Positions 52,087 to 64,000 of a DNA stretch of 64,000 nucleotides are shown here, one piece after another. Numbering within the stretch: the stretch's first letter is position 1; every line of letters begins with the position of its first letter. Source of the stretch: Setaria digitata (taxonomy: Eukaryota; Nematoda; Chromadorea; Rhabditida; Setariidae); assembly GCA_003640385.1 (NCBI GenBank), contig RCAB01000236.1, forward strand, positions 32,654-96,653, read 5' to 3'. Both the position numbers and the translations under genes were made by a program. The notes beneath the pieces were generated by a model. The model saw nothing but the letters and a program-made list of their open reading frames with translations. It had not been told where the DNA came from and made no database searches.

Positions 52087-55000
52087 TTATTTGAAAAAGT
52101 TGCTGCTTAAACTTTGTGCTCGAATTCGTGATCCAGCAGCACTTAGCTGGTGATGTTCTCGTGGAAGATTCAGTGAATGTTGATGCACTGCTGAAACAGA
52201 ATCATCCAATCCTGACCTCAATTCTCGTGGATCTCGTTGAATGATTGCTGTTCGTTCCACGACCTCAAGGCGTCTTTTCCGCTCCGTATCCAGTTGCTCT
52301 TTCAGTACCACTATTTTTGACTCAAGCAGCTTAATTTTTTGTGCATATGCTAATTCCCGTTGTTCAAGTAGTTGCNTAGGCGTCTTTTCCGCTCCGTATC
52401 CAGTTGCTCTTTAAGTACCACTATTTTTGATTCAAGCAGCTTAATTTTTTGTGCATATGCTAATTCCCGTTGTTCAAGTAGTTGCTCAGTCTGGAAAAAG
52501 AAAAAGGAACAAAAGAAAAAAAACAAAAAAAACAAAAAGAAAACAGATGATTGATATTATTTTGAAATCGAATTAATTAATTTGAATCGAAGTAACAAAA
52601 ATGACTAGTAATGACAGAGATTACTATTCCTAGTTTAAATTTAAAATGAACTTCAACATGTCACAATCAGCAATAACAGTCAAAGTTTCAGTGAATAAAT
52701 GCACAAATATTAAATACTCTCAGATCGAGTTAATCAAATTACCGATATAAGATCATATTGTAACTGATAAACATTTCATACTAAGTGAAAATTTTTGCAG
52801 GAAAAAAAAAAGACGCCATTTTTTTTTTTTTTTTTGATGAACTTCGGCAAAGGATGATACTTAATCGTTGAGTAAGCCGAAGAAATTTTGAATTTGAAAA
52901 TGAATTATCAACCATCGAAATTGTCATGAAATTAAATAAAACTAAAATAAATTATAAAAATAGATTAACAAGAAAGTTGAAAAGATTACTTGCTGCCTTT
53001 CATGATGTATCTGTTTCACCTTATTTTCTAAAGCTCTTATTTGTGCTGTAGATTCTTTAACCAAATTTAAACTATTTTCTTTTTCCAATTGAGTAACCTA
53101 AAAAAAGATTGACCATTTTTTGTGATGCTTTTTGATTTTTTTTTTTTTTTTTTCTCCAAAGTATAGATATAAGATTATATCGTAATAAATCATTTCATTA
53201 AACATTTTTCATTTAAAAATTTAATCAAATCCTTCTTCATTATTAATGAATTTGCAGTTGCAAGAAATTAAAATTGAATTACCTGATTTTGCAGCTGTGT
53301 ACAGTTCCGGTATAATTCCATATTTTCTTTTTCCATTGTTGTTAGTGATTTATCCAGTGCCTGACGTTCATTTGTTATTTGACGTAGTGCTGCATCGGTT
53401 CGTTCCTTTTCCGTTTCTAACTAAAACCAAAAAAAAAAGGAAAAAAAGAAAAATTTTCTTTTTCAAATATAATAATCTTCTGATATGATATGATCTGTTA
53501 AATTGTAATTACAACTTTGCAATAAAAAAAAAAAAAAAAAAAAATGACCAATAAAATTTATTAAAATCCAAAGGAATGTTGATTGTTCAAATTTATGAAA
53601 TGAACAGAATAAAAAAATCAGTGAGATTCAAATTACCATATCATATCAGTAATACCAATTTGAAAATATATATTAGCTAATTAGATTTTCCAAAAATTTA
53701 AAATTTTAATTAAAACCATTTTTGCCAATTCATTTCCTCCAAATATTACCTATTGTTGTTAGCTTAGATAAATTAAAGAGCTACAGGCCTTCATTTCAAG
53801 CTTCTCCAGGAACAAAAAACAAAAGAAAAAAAAAGAGAAGTTAGAACTTACCTAACTTGATAATTTGATAATTATACCAAAAAAATAAATAAATGACTGT
53901 TTAGTCATTAAATAATTCAGTGCATTAAACTGTATAACGAACGGTATAAATTGAATTTGGTTTCTTTTTTTTTCCCCTCCCCCCCCCCCCAAAAAAAAAT
54001 CAAATTTATCATTTACCGTTTCAATATTTCGCTTTAACGCTGAACGTTCCCTCTCGAGACGTGCGCGACATGCGTCAAATTCTCGATGCTCCACGTCAGC
54101 TCGATTCAAACGTCGTTTCAGTTCCTCATTCTCCGCAAATAACATAACTTTCTCCGCTCGTAACTGATCCAACTCTGTGCATATATTCCTTTCCATTTGT
54201 TGATTATCTTTTTCTCGCTCAAAATTACATTTTTTTTTTTCCATTAATCATATATAATTAGGAAAAAAAAAAAAAAAAGCGTTCTAATATCATCACCCCG
54301 TGCAATATTTTCTTCCTCTTTTGATCTTCTTCATTTGCATCATAATGAAATTAATAAAAATTTAACAACTAACAAATATTACCAACATTTTTTTTTCTCA
54401 TAAAAAAAAAAAGTCTCAGATTTTTTCGTTTTTTTTTTTTGAAATAAATAATACCTTTTCCATAACATTCAATCGTTCCTGCAAACAATTCTTCTCCTCC
54501 AGTTGTTCTTCTAATTTATGCTGCATATTGGCAATTCTCTGAGATGTTTGCTTTTGTCGATTTCTTGCTTCATCCAGGTTATTTCTAATCATACAAATAA
54601 ATATACATTTATATATACAGAACGATAAAATTGAAATATTGCGAAAGAATTTTTCTACTTTCAAATTTTTATTCCAAATTTTGATGCAAATTTGGAAAGA
54701 AATTTTTTTTTTAAACTTTTTTTTTTGAAATATATATCTGAGATTTTTAGATTTTACATTTAAAATGCAAATATCCTATCTAAATTTGTACTTTGGAAAT
54801 ATTTGATTAAAAATTATCAAAATCATACTTAAGTGATTGTTTTTCAAGATCGCTAGTTCGTAATCTAAGCAAGCAATTATCGTATTCATGTTGCAGTGTA
54901 TTTAATTTTGATAATAAATGCGTACTATCAATCTTTGTACGTTGATCATCTTTCGAATCATTATCTACCTGCAAAATTCCACCATCCTTATTGCTATTAT

Positions 55001-58000
55001 GTGGGAATTAATCTAAACTTTCACAATTATTTCAGTCTAAATAATTAACTGAAATAAGCACTAGTTGTAAATCATTAATCCAAAAGAAATATGACTGAAA
55101 ATTTCAGATCAGAATCATTAAAACCGAAATAATATATATTTAAGAATTTATAAAGAAATTGATAATTGAATATTTCACTTTTGCTTCTTCAAGCATATTT
55201 CTATATTCCTTGTTCACTTTTTCCAGTTCTCCACACTGTTCCTGTGTTCTTGAAAGTGAATGTTCCATCTCTTTCAAACGTTCTTCCAATTTCTGCAAAA
55301 TTTCAAATTTAATCTTAACTCCAAGAAGTTAATCTAACACAAAGAGCTACAGGTTCGGTTTATTATGTCGAAAATTCGCTGATCTATTTATAAAGTACAA
55401 CAAATCTATTGGTAATTTCTGGAATTCAATTCAATCTTGTTGTAAGTTAAAATTCTCCCTAGATAGATAGTCCTGAAAATAAGAACTGATAATTAATTGT
55501 TGCTCATTATCTATTTTATGGCATGCCTAATACTACGAAGAGTACATTTTTTGCAGAAATTAATAGCTTCATTTCTGTTTGATATTTCTCCATCTTCGTA
55601 TCCGCATCTTTACAAGCTGATTCGTAGAACAACTTTTCCTCTTCCCATATCGTCCGAGATTTCTCGAATTTTTTCTGTTCATTTTCCATTGCTGCTAGTT
55701 CTGTCTTCAAAGCTAATACTTGTTCCTAAATCAGAACCATTCCCATAATTTTTATTAAAAATATCTTGATCAAAAATATATTAAGAAAAGAAAGCTATTG
55801 CTGTTATCATAAAATAATAGTTATGGAGGTATTACAAAGTTATCATTGTTATCAACAATCAACACTACTGAGATGTAATTGATGATCACAGTACAAATTG
55901 TTCTAAATAACTTTTGAGAAAATCATAAGTAAATCGAATCTTCTAAGATTCCAATACAAAATATCGAAATTAACTAACATTTAAGGAACAAATTCGAGCT
56001 TCCTTATCACGAGCATGAAGATCAGCGCTCACTACACGAGATTTTAGTGCTTTTCGTTCATTTTCTCTGGCTCGAAGGCCTTCCTCCTGTGAAACCAGTA
56101 GCTGCCGTGAACTTGAAAGGCGTGATTCCAAGATTCGTTTATCTTGAAAAATTTTTAAATCACTCTTTTAATTAGTGAAATTTCATCCATCAGTACGAGA
56201 ATTACATTTCAATTCACATTACGATAATGTCTACCTTCTTCGAGATTCACTAATTTCCGTTCTAATAATCGAATTTTATCTATATTCTTCTGATTCTCTT
56301 CTGATAACTGTTCATTATCCGCTTTCAAACGGATAAGTGTTGTTGAATCGTTTGCCTGAATGAATGAGTATGACTCAATTAAACACCTCCTTTATTAGTC
56401 TATCAAATGTTCTTGAGCGGAAACTTAAAAATGAATGATAAAAATGAAAAATGAATGACAAATTGAGCAATATAAATATATCGAAATATAAAATACAATT
56501 TCTTTTTCGAGTATTCTTGAGATAATATGCATTTAAAATGCAAAATAAATAAAATATAAAGCCTGTAGAACAACAATTATTATTCATTTTTACAAATTAA
56601 TTAGTACCTTTGTCTGTTCCAGTTCGCCAATTCGATTCCTCAAGTATTGAAATGTTATTTCAACGGATGAAGTTATACTTAAATTTTCGGGACTAATCAG
56701 TTCATCATCAGTATTCAAATCGAAATGTACATGAGGAGATGCTGAACTACTACGTCGCAGAGATCCTTTATCTAAACATTCCAAGCTATTTCAAAGATAG
56801 CTAAATTTTAAAAAGCACCATTTGACAAAGTGATGATACTCTGCACAGTATATTTCTATTTCGAATTTTGGATATAAAGAATTTTAATTTAAGGAATTAA
56901 AAAATTAAAAATGAAGAAATTTCAACAACTCCTCATTTATAATGCTGATGAAGAGCATTCACATTATTAACCTGTTATATTAGAAATAATACAATTATAG
57001 TACTGATAATAATTATTATTAAGTTGAATATTACTTTTTTGTAGAAATAGATAGAAACAGAATCTTTAGCAAGATAACAAAAATAATTACATCAGTCAAC
57101 AAAAACTTAACTTTATAATTAATTTGCAGTACATTTGTATTGCATTTTGTTAGTTATTCGTCAAAATTTATTAACTTTAACTAATTAATTAATGCACCTG
57201 ATCTAGAAAAGCCGTCACCGACTATTTTTGTATCCATTTCTGAAGTGTATGATCGAAATGGTGATATATTTCGAGCTTCTGCAAAATAAGTCCAATACTT
57301 AGAAAACAAAAATATCACGTAAGTTCAAATGAATCAATCAATCATGATTTAATAATATAATTTAAAATAAAAACATTTGGCTAATTATCAAAATTTCCAC
57401 TTTCTTTATTTTTTCATGAATTCCAAAGAAATATATTTCAAAATTATAGCTCCCTCAGGTGTGTGAAGTTGAATATAACTCTCTGCTAAAATAATCAGAA
57501 ATAAAAAAAAAAAAATCTAGTATTAGTGAAAATTGAACTCACTTGCAAAACTTAATACTTTTCTTGCGCTATTTTCAAAATTTGCTACTTTTTTTGACAA
57601 ATTTTTTCGTATCAATTCAGATTCTACTAGCTTCTGCTCAATGTTCATACGTTTCGCATCTTCAGATGCCAATCGATTCCTAGAGAATTCAAAATAGAAA
57701 TTAAATAATTTAGAACAATTTCGCTAGTTCCTTCAACTAACATTTTGATGATAAATTAGCTACTTAAACAATAATAACGACACCATTCCATAGAAATCTA
57801 TTTTAGCATAAATTTTACGGAAAACTAACAACATTTTTCATTTTATTTAATTTTAAATTGAATAACTATTAAAATGAGCGAAGGAAAAAAAAACCGAATG
57901 AAATGAATATTAGATTAGATTATAAGCATGAACTCTAAAAAAAAAAAAAAAAAATAGATAGCTTTATCCTTTAAGAATAAATCACAATAATGGTAGTAGT

Positions 58001-61000
58001 TAATTTTTTTTTTTTTTTTAAATTAATATTCAAACTTATGCTAATGAGCATAACATATAAGTGCTAAATTTATTCATCAATTTCTTAGCATTTTGAAATT
58101 GATAGTTCTGTGAAAAACCACAGAAAAAAAGAAAAGAAAAGAAAAAAATCAGAAAAGTTTACTTTAAACTGTTCAATTCTTCAACAATACTTTCTTTTTC
58201 ACTTATAGCATCAATGCGACCTTTTTCTGCACTCTGATAACTTCTTAACATATCATCCATTGCACGTTGATTTAATGCAATTTTCTGCTCCAAAACATTT
58301 CTTACATTGGCTAATTCATTTGATAGCTTCAAATTTTCGGTTTCCAAAGTTTCTACCGTTTTTTGAGCTTCAGAGCACTGTTGAAATTTAAAATTTAATT
58401 GTTAAAATTACAACATTATCAAATGAATGCATTCTCTTGCAATTAAATGAGGCAAGGAATGACAGAGAGAGAGCGAAAAAAAAAAGTGTCATCTCACCTT
58501 CTCTTCTTAGAATGTAAAATTTAGTTATAATTCAAATATTATGTTTTAGTGAGTAAAAGAAATTTTTCATTTAAATATATACCCATTAATTCAGATATTA
58601 ATAATTGTACAATGAATGCAAACCTTTCCTTTTTCTTCTCCCAATTCTTTTACAGTTTCTTTTTGTGTATTCTCAAATTGTTTGAGCATAATTGCTAGCG
58701 ATGATGAATGATTAATTTTTTCCGACAATGCTACTTCTAATTTTTTATTCTGAAATAAAGTAAATTTGAAAAAAAAAAGGCAAAAAAAAAAAAGAAAAAA
58801 AAGAACGAAAATAACTCAAACTCAAATAATAATAATTATTATTATTATTAATTTATTTTTTTTCTTGAGCAGTAAAGTAGTAATCCGACGATGAAATTTA
58901 AAAACAAAATTAACAGATAATAAATTCATGATCTAGTTCATAACTAGATCATTTCATAACTGTAATGATTCAAGTTCACCTCATTCTTTAAATGCTTCAA
59001 TTCGTTTGATAATTTTTCTGTTCGATCCTCTTCATCGTTTAATTTGCTTTTCATCATTCCGAGCTCTTTTCGTAAAGCCGCTTCGTTATTCTTCAATTCT
59101 AAAATGAAACAATCAAAATTGCTGTAATAATTCGAAAAACGATATTGCTGTTGAAACAAATGATGAGTTAAATAACTTGAATAAAAGAAATAAATAACAA
59201 AAACATGGAAGAAAAATAAAAATTAAAAATAAATAAGATAATTAATGGAATAAAAGTAAATTTAAATAAATGAATAATAAATAGTTAAATAAATAAGACA
59301 AAAATAACATGAAAGAGAAATAAATAATAAGAATTCAAAAGTAATAAAATTAAAAAAGAAAGACGGCAAAAAATAAAATAAAAACACACTTAATAAATAA
59401 ATAATAAATAATAGAAAATAAAATGAAAATAAACAAACTTAAAAACAAAGTAGAAAAATGAAAGAAAAAAAAAATCAAACTTAAAATAAAAATAACTCAT
59501 AGTTATTTTTTTCTGAAAGCATGTAAAACAACATTTTGGTAAAAATATAAATCTACTTTCCTGATAAAACTAACCTACTCTTATCAATTCAAAATGAAAT
59601 TAGCCAAAACTCTGTAAACTTTAACCTCCTATATTGCTATAAATTGTTTTTAATATCGATCTTTCTATAATTCCACACAAAAAAAAAAAAAAAAAACCCC
59701 ATCGGTACAAATTGAAAGAATAAATAATTAATTGAAAGACTAAAAATTATATCTAAAATAACAAATTATATTTATAAATGTAAACTTCTTTCACAAAAAC
59801 AAAGAGAGAACTAATTTGTAAATTACGATGCAAATTTAGATTAAGCTTTTTTTTTTTTCTTTTTTTTTAAATTAAAAATTACCATCAACATGATTATAAG
59901 CTGTTTGCAAAGAATTTCTCAATTCTTCTCGTTCTGCCTTTAGATCAATCTTTTCTCGTTCATTATCAGCAAGACTACTTTTCAGACTTCTTTCTTCATC
60001 TATTCGTGTTGCAATTTGATTTTCTGTTTGTTTCAATTCATTTTCCATCATTGTTAATTTTTCTGTCTCTTGAAAATTTAATTCTTTTATAAAAAATAAA
60101 ATGCTAATTATTGATTTTTTTTTTTCTTTTTTCTTGAAATAAAAAGAAGACAGTAACAGTAACTTTTTGAGAATATTTTCTGAAATAATTCTTTATAATA
60201 TAAGTTGTTAAATCATAAAAAAAAAAAAAAAATTACTATTGTTTTATCATTTATTTATCTTTTGAATTTTTTTTTTTTTCATTTTTGTTTGGTAAATTAT
60301 TTTATAGGATAAAAAAAAAAAGTATTTAAATTACTTTTATCTAAACGACATTCAACAAATCGTAGTGTATTTTCTAATTCCAAACATTTTGCTTGTGAAT
60401 GTTCAATATTGCAACGTGCTTGAGCAAGTTCCTCATTTTTAAGTCTTAATTTTTCGTTCCAATTATGACGTTCCTCATCCAACTTTTTCATTTCGAATTT
60501 CATTTCTTCGCTACAAAATTTTCACCTCTAAAAATTTCAAAAGCAGCTAATCATCTAAAGTTATGCTAATCAAAAATTTTACTTCAACTATTTCCTGTAT
60601 AATTAATTTATGAATTATTTGCTCATTGATAGTTTCTCCTTTCAGTTTCATGTATTATTTTATTTTAAAACTTACTCTTTTTTGCTTAATTCTATTTGAT
60701 ACCGTTTGATAGCATCTTTTTCATGTTCAACGAGTAAATTTAAATCTACCATTTTACGATTCAAACTAGATTGCGTCTCCTGACTTTCTTGAAGTTTATC
60801 ATTTAATGCTTTTACATTATCCTTCATTTCCAGAAGTTCTCGATTATAGGAACTGTCTTTCTAGAAGTAAAGAAAAAATTAGCTTTTTTTTTTTTTTTTT
60901 CTTTTTTCTAGTAAGAAAAATGAAGGCGTTGGAACTAGAGGAAAAATAGTGTATAATGATTTCTGGCATTTTTTTTTTAAATATCTAAAAAGATAATTGC

Positions 61001-63398
61001 CAAATTTAATATAAAATTAGTCAAATATTATATGGATGGATACTCGAGGGAATCTTCGGTTAATGAGTTTATTAATTTATTTATTTTTTTTCAAGGGTAA
61101 TAAAGATGAGGTTATAGGTTAATTCAAAAAGAAAATTAAACTGGATAATGAGAGAATGCCAAGAATATGACAAACTACTAATTTATATCTATTACCTTAC
61201 TTTTCCGTGAAAGGGAGCTTCTCTACATTTTACTTTTCTTCTCTACAAATATGCTTTGATTATATATTTNGGTAATAAAGATGAGGTTATAGGTTAATTC
61301 AAAAAGGAAATTAAACTGGATAATGAGAGAATGCCAAGAATATGACAAACTACTAATTTAAAATCTATTACCTTACTTTTCCGTGAAAGGAAGCTTCTCT
61401 ACATTTTACTTTTCTTCTCTACAAATATGCTTTGATTATATATTTGCCCTCTACTTCTAACAAAATAAGACTAACCTCAGTTTGGACTCCTGTTCATCCT
61501 TTACTTCTAACAAAATAAGACTAACCTAACCTCAGTTTGGACTTCTGTTCATCCTCTACTTCTAACAAAATAAGACTAACCTCAGTTTGGACTCCTGTTC
61601 ATCCTCTACTTCTAACAAAATAAGACTAACCTCAGTTTGGACTCCTGTTCATCCTCTACTTCTAACAAAATAAGACTAACCTCAGTTTGGACTCCTGTTC
61701 ATCCTCTACTTCTAACAAAATAAGACTAACCTCAGTTTGGACTCCTGTTCATCCTCTACTTCTAACAAAATAAGACTAACCTCAGTTTGGACTCCTGTTC
61801 ATCCTCTACTTCTAACAAAATAAGACTAACCTCAGTTTGGACTCCTGTTCATCCTCTACTTCTAACAAAATAAGACTAACCTCAGTTTGGACTCCTGTTC
61901 ATCCTCTACTTCTAACAAAATAAGACTAACCTCAGTTTGGACTCCTGTTCATCCTCTACTTCTAACAAAATAAGACTAACCTCAGTTTGGATTCTTTCCC
62001 ACTCTGCAATTTCCACAAAGTATCGTTCCTTAATAGCATCTAATTGTTGCTGCAATAAAGTGATCTCTTTTTCGTATCGTTCCTTTTCCTCATTTAATTG
62101 AGTACATAACCTCTCTTTTTCGAATGTTACATTTTCATATCGCAAAAAAAGTTCCTTCATTTCTTTTTCAATCACGGCCAACGATTTCTCCAAATCTTCC
62201 TAAAAACTTTGAACTGATTAAAATTTGACTTCCAAATCAATGTTCATATACAATTTATTCGAACCTCAATATTAACTCAGGCAATTTAATTTTAGCCTTA
62301 AATCTAAACTATTCATACTTCAATTTCAATTTGAAATCAGCGGTTCGTTTTGACCGATAATAATCTATATCTAAATACTTGAGCTCTATAAAACAACTGA
62401 TCAATTATGATGATATGTTCTTTTAAGATATTAAAAAAAGTTTTTACTTCTCACAAATCACTATTGTAATTTCGAGAGTTATTCGAGAGAAGTCATTAGT
62501 TTATGAGATCATGTAAGTTTAATGCACTGAATGATACAGTAATAGAATTATTTGTTCATTGGTTTATATGAAAAGTTGAGATTGTAATATTATAAAATTA
62601 TGAAAAATCCTATATTTCAATCAGTCTTCAGTATCTTATACAACTGCTTAATACTTCACTTTATTTTTACGCAACGCATAAATTGTTTCATCGTAATTTT
62701 CCATTCTTGTTTCTTTTTCAAGATCAATCTTCATTTCTGTTTCTCTATATTCATGCTGTATACGTTTCAGTTCAGCACTATGATCTGATTTAATCTTATC
62801 AATGATTTCTGAAAAAATTAACTATTTAATGTAAAAGAACAAACAAAATTTTTCAATTTAATATTAACGAAACATTATATTTAAATAAGTTTTTCTTAAT
62901 CATTCAAATCTAATTAGTGAATTCTCTTCTGTGACAATTTTGATGGCTATAAGGTTGAGTAAAATAATAATTATAAATGGATGATCAAGTTATAAATTAC
63001 TCAATTATATCAATATAGGTTAACCATTTAGTCGAGCTATTTTAAATTGTGATTCAGTTATTGCCTTCGATGCTTCTTGTTCTCTTACATTGTGCTGTTC
63101 CAAGATATCATAAAAAGTTGTAGCCTGAAAAGGAAATGATATGATATTATGGTCAGTAAGAAAAATGACCTCCTGCAGAATTATGATTAAATTATTGATC
63201 ATATTACCCTAATTACGTTTAACAGTCATCTGATTTTATTCAAAATTGTATATTAAAAAAAGAAAAATTAATTACAAAAAGTTATTCACCTGAATAACGT
63301 GACCTTCAACACTTTTCTCTAAATCTGTGACCTTTTTCTCCAGTTCACTTGTAGCATTACACATTCGACCAAACTCATCTGCTAATGCTGAATGTTCT
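52087..63398 (-). CDS. Long coiled-coil protein, rootletin-like (C-terminal 1,189 aa; 5' end outside window)
   Basis: Twenty-three exons stay in one frame: 63398-63290, 63124-63025, 62808-62660, 62199-61981, 60860-60676, 60510-60335, 60083-59883, 59098-58980, 58749-58624, 58377-58163, 57679-57543, 57278-57198, 56771-56608, 56355-56235, 56142-55979, 55725-55546, 55292-55179, 54968-54829, 54584-54455, 54217-54017, 53420-53283, 53097-52990, 52490-52087. The product is almost all heptad-rich coiled coil, full of E, K, L and Q. A single non-coiled serine-rich insert (RRSSSASPHVHF) falls near the exon starting at 56771. The C-terminus after KIKLLESKIVVLKEQLDTER is non-coiled and ends SLSSNFFK. Layout and the end of the coil resemble rootletin/CROCC (C. 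elegans CHE-10), which builds the ciliary rootlet, but CEP250-type or other long coiled-coil proteins are possible. A lone N at 52376 falsely duplicates 110 bp of the last exon. One copy removed restores the frame. Confidence 0.6.
52268..52486. repeat. Falsely duplicated coding segment around N 52376
   Basis: 52268-52375 and 52379-52486 are near-identical (two base differences: ctttcag/ctttaag and gactcaag/gattcaag) on either side of a lone N, inside the last exon of the coiled-coil gene. The offset of 110 is not a multiple of three, so the duplication as written breaks a frame that is intact with one copy. Confidence 0.85.
61095..61445. repeat. Duplicated intron segment around N 61270
   Basis: About 175 bp (ggtaataaagatgaggttat to tatatattt) are present at 61095-61269 and 61271-61445 with a lone N between, differing by a few bases. 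They sit in the intron 60861-61980, next to the 50-bp array. Likely an assembly overlap caused by the repeat-rich intron. Confidence 0.8.
61446..61990. repeat. 50-bp tandem array overlapping a splice donor
   Basis: The unit, read on the plus strand, is ctcagtttggactcctgttc then atcctctacttctaacaaaa then taagactaac. There are eleven occurrences of ctcagtttgg; the last, at 61981-61990, is the true 3' end of exon 62199-61981. The second unit from the left carries a 5-base insertion (ctaac). All others are nearly identical, so the array is young. Confidence 0.95.
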
Positions 63399-64000
63399 CT
63401 GAAAAGAAAAAAAAAAAAAAAAAACTCAAATAATTTCAAACCGAATAAAACTAGACAAAAAGATGACTAGGCTTAATAAATAAAATAAAAAAAGAAATGC
63501 ATCTAAATGAATAATATTAATGAAAGAGAAAAAAATTATAGAAATATCCTACGCTATATCTTTAATATTCAAATTTAAAAGTTTATACTTCATTGATAGA
63601 TTGAAAATTTTCCAACTGAAATCTCAATAAACTATGAGATATATGAACATTTTCTAAATGAATGAAACAATAAGGAATTTTCTAAACAAAATAGAGCAAT
63701 AATTGGAAAAGAAAAAATCTTTATAAGTTTAGTGAAATGTTTGAGAATATGCTAATTTTTTATATCTCAACTTCCAAGACTTCCTATACAAAAAAAAAAA
63801 ATTTAAATGCCTTTGTTGTTAGAAATTTTCTTTTATAACAATTATTTCCTCTCATAAATAGTTCTGATATCTAAAAGATAAATTGCTCATTGCTTACTGA
63901 TAATCTTTAATAAGCACGAAGAAGTAAGAGTGTTTCTGGAAGTTCTATCTATGCTCAGAATTAACAAGCAAACTTAACAATGATATATATATATATATAT
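63399..64000. other. Right end of window, presumed intron of the coiled-coil gene
   Basis: AT-rich sequence ending in a TA run. The exon at 63398 begins mid-codon, so at least one more coding exon must lie upstream, but I cannot identify one before 64000. Confidence 0.5.

Overview
The window is nuclear DNA of a nematode. It is AT-rich, its genes are split by many mostly short introns with worm-type TTTTCAG-like acceptors, and every recognisable protein is a metazoan family. The base composition and intron style suggest a spirurid or filarial worm, but that is inference. I see no bacterial, viral, CRISPR or tRNA/rRNA features. Gene models were built by hand from splice sites and reading phase. 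All models listed as complete keep one open frame through every junction.

Layout. 0-0.4 kb: first coding exon of a small unidentified membrane protein (-). 1.6-3.4 kb: RER1, the ER-Golgi retrieval receptor (+, 191 aa). 5.1-9.6 kb: translation initiation factor eIF3 subunit L (+, 542 aa). 10.2-15.7 kb: DEP-domain protein of the DEPDC1/LET-99 type (-, 804 aa). 18.3-21.6 kb: beta-tubulin (+, 448 aa). 21.6-25.8 kb: gene-free DNA with a 250-bp (GA)n run. 25.8-47.9 kb: IRE1, the ER-stress sensor kinase/RNase (-, 979 aa). 35.5-44.9 kb: a DEG/ENaC ion channel on the + strand, lying wholly inside a 12.8-kb intron of the IRE1 gene. 47.9-52.1 kb: mostly gene-free, with one orphan exon candidate. 52.1-63.4 kb: the C-terminal 1,189 aa of a long coiled-coil protein that looks rootletin-like (-, 5' end beyond the window).

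The genes are not a pathway unit. RER1 and IRE1 both act at the ER, eIF3L in translation, and tubulin, the DEP protein and the coiled-coil protein in the cytoskeleton.

The strongest observations are: (1) the channel gene nested antisense in an IRE1 intron; (2) nine single-N joints, each flanked by near-identical copies of the same DNA, which look like unmerged contig overlaps and falsely duplicate exons of eIF3L and of the coiled-coil gene; (3) a 50-bp tandem array that copies an exon-end/splice-donor junction eleven times; (4) a perfect 21-bp-stem hairpin and a duplicated splice donor next to the same IRE1 kinase exon.
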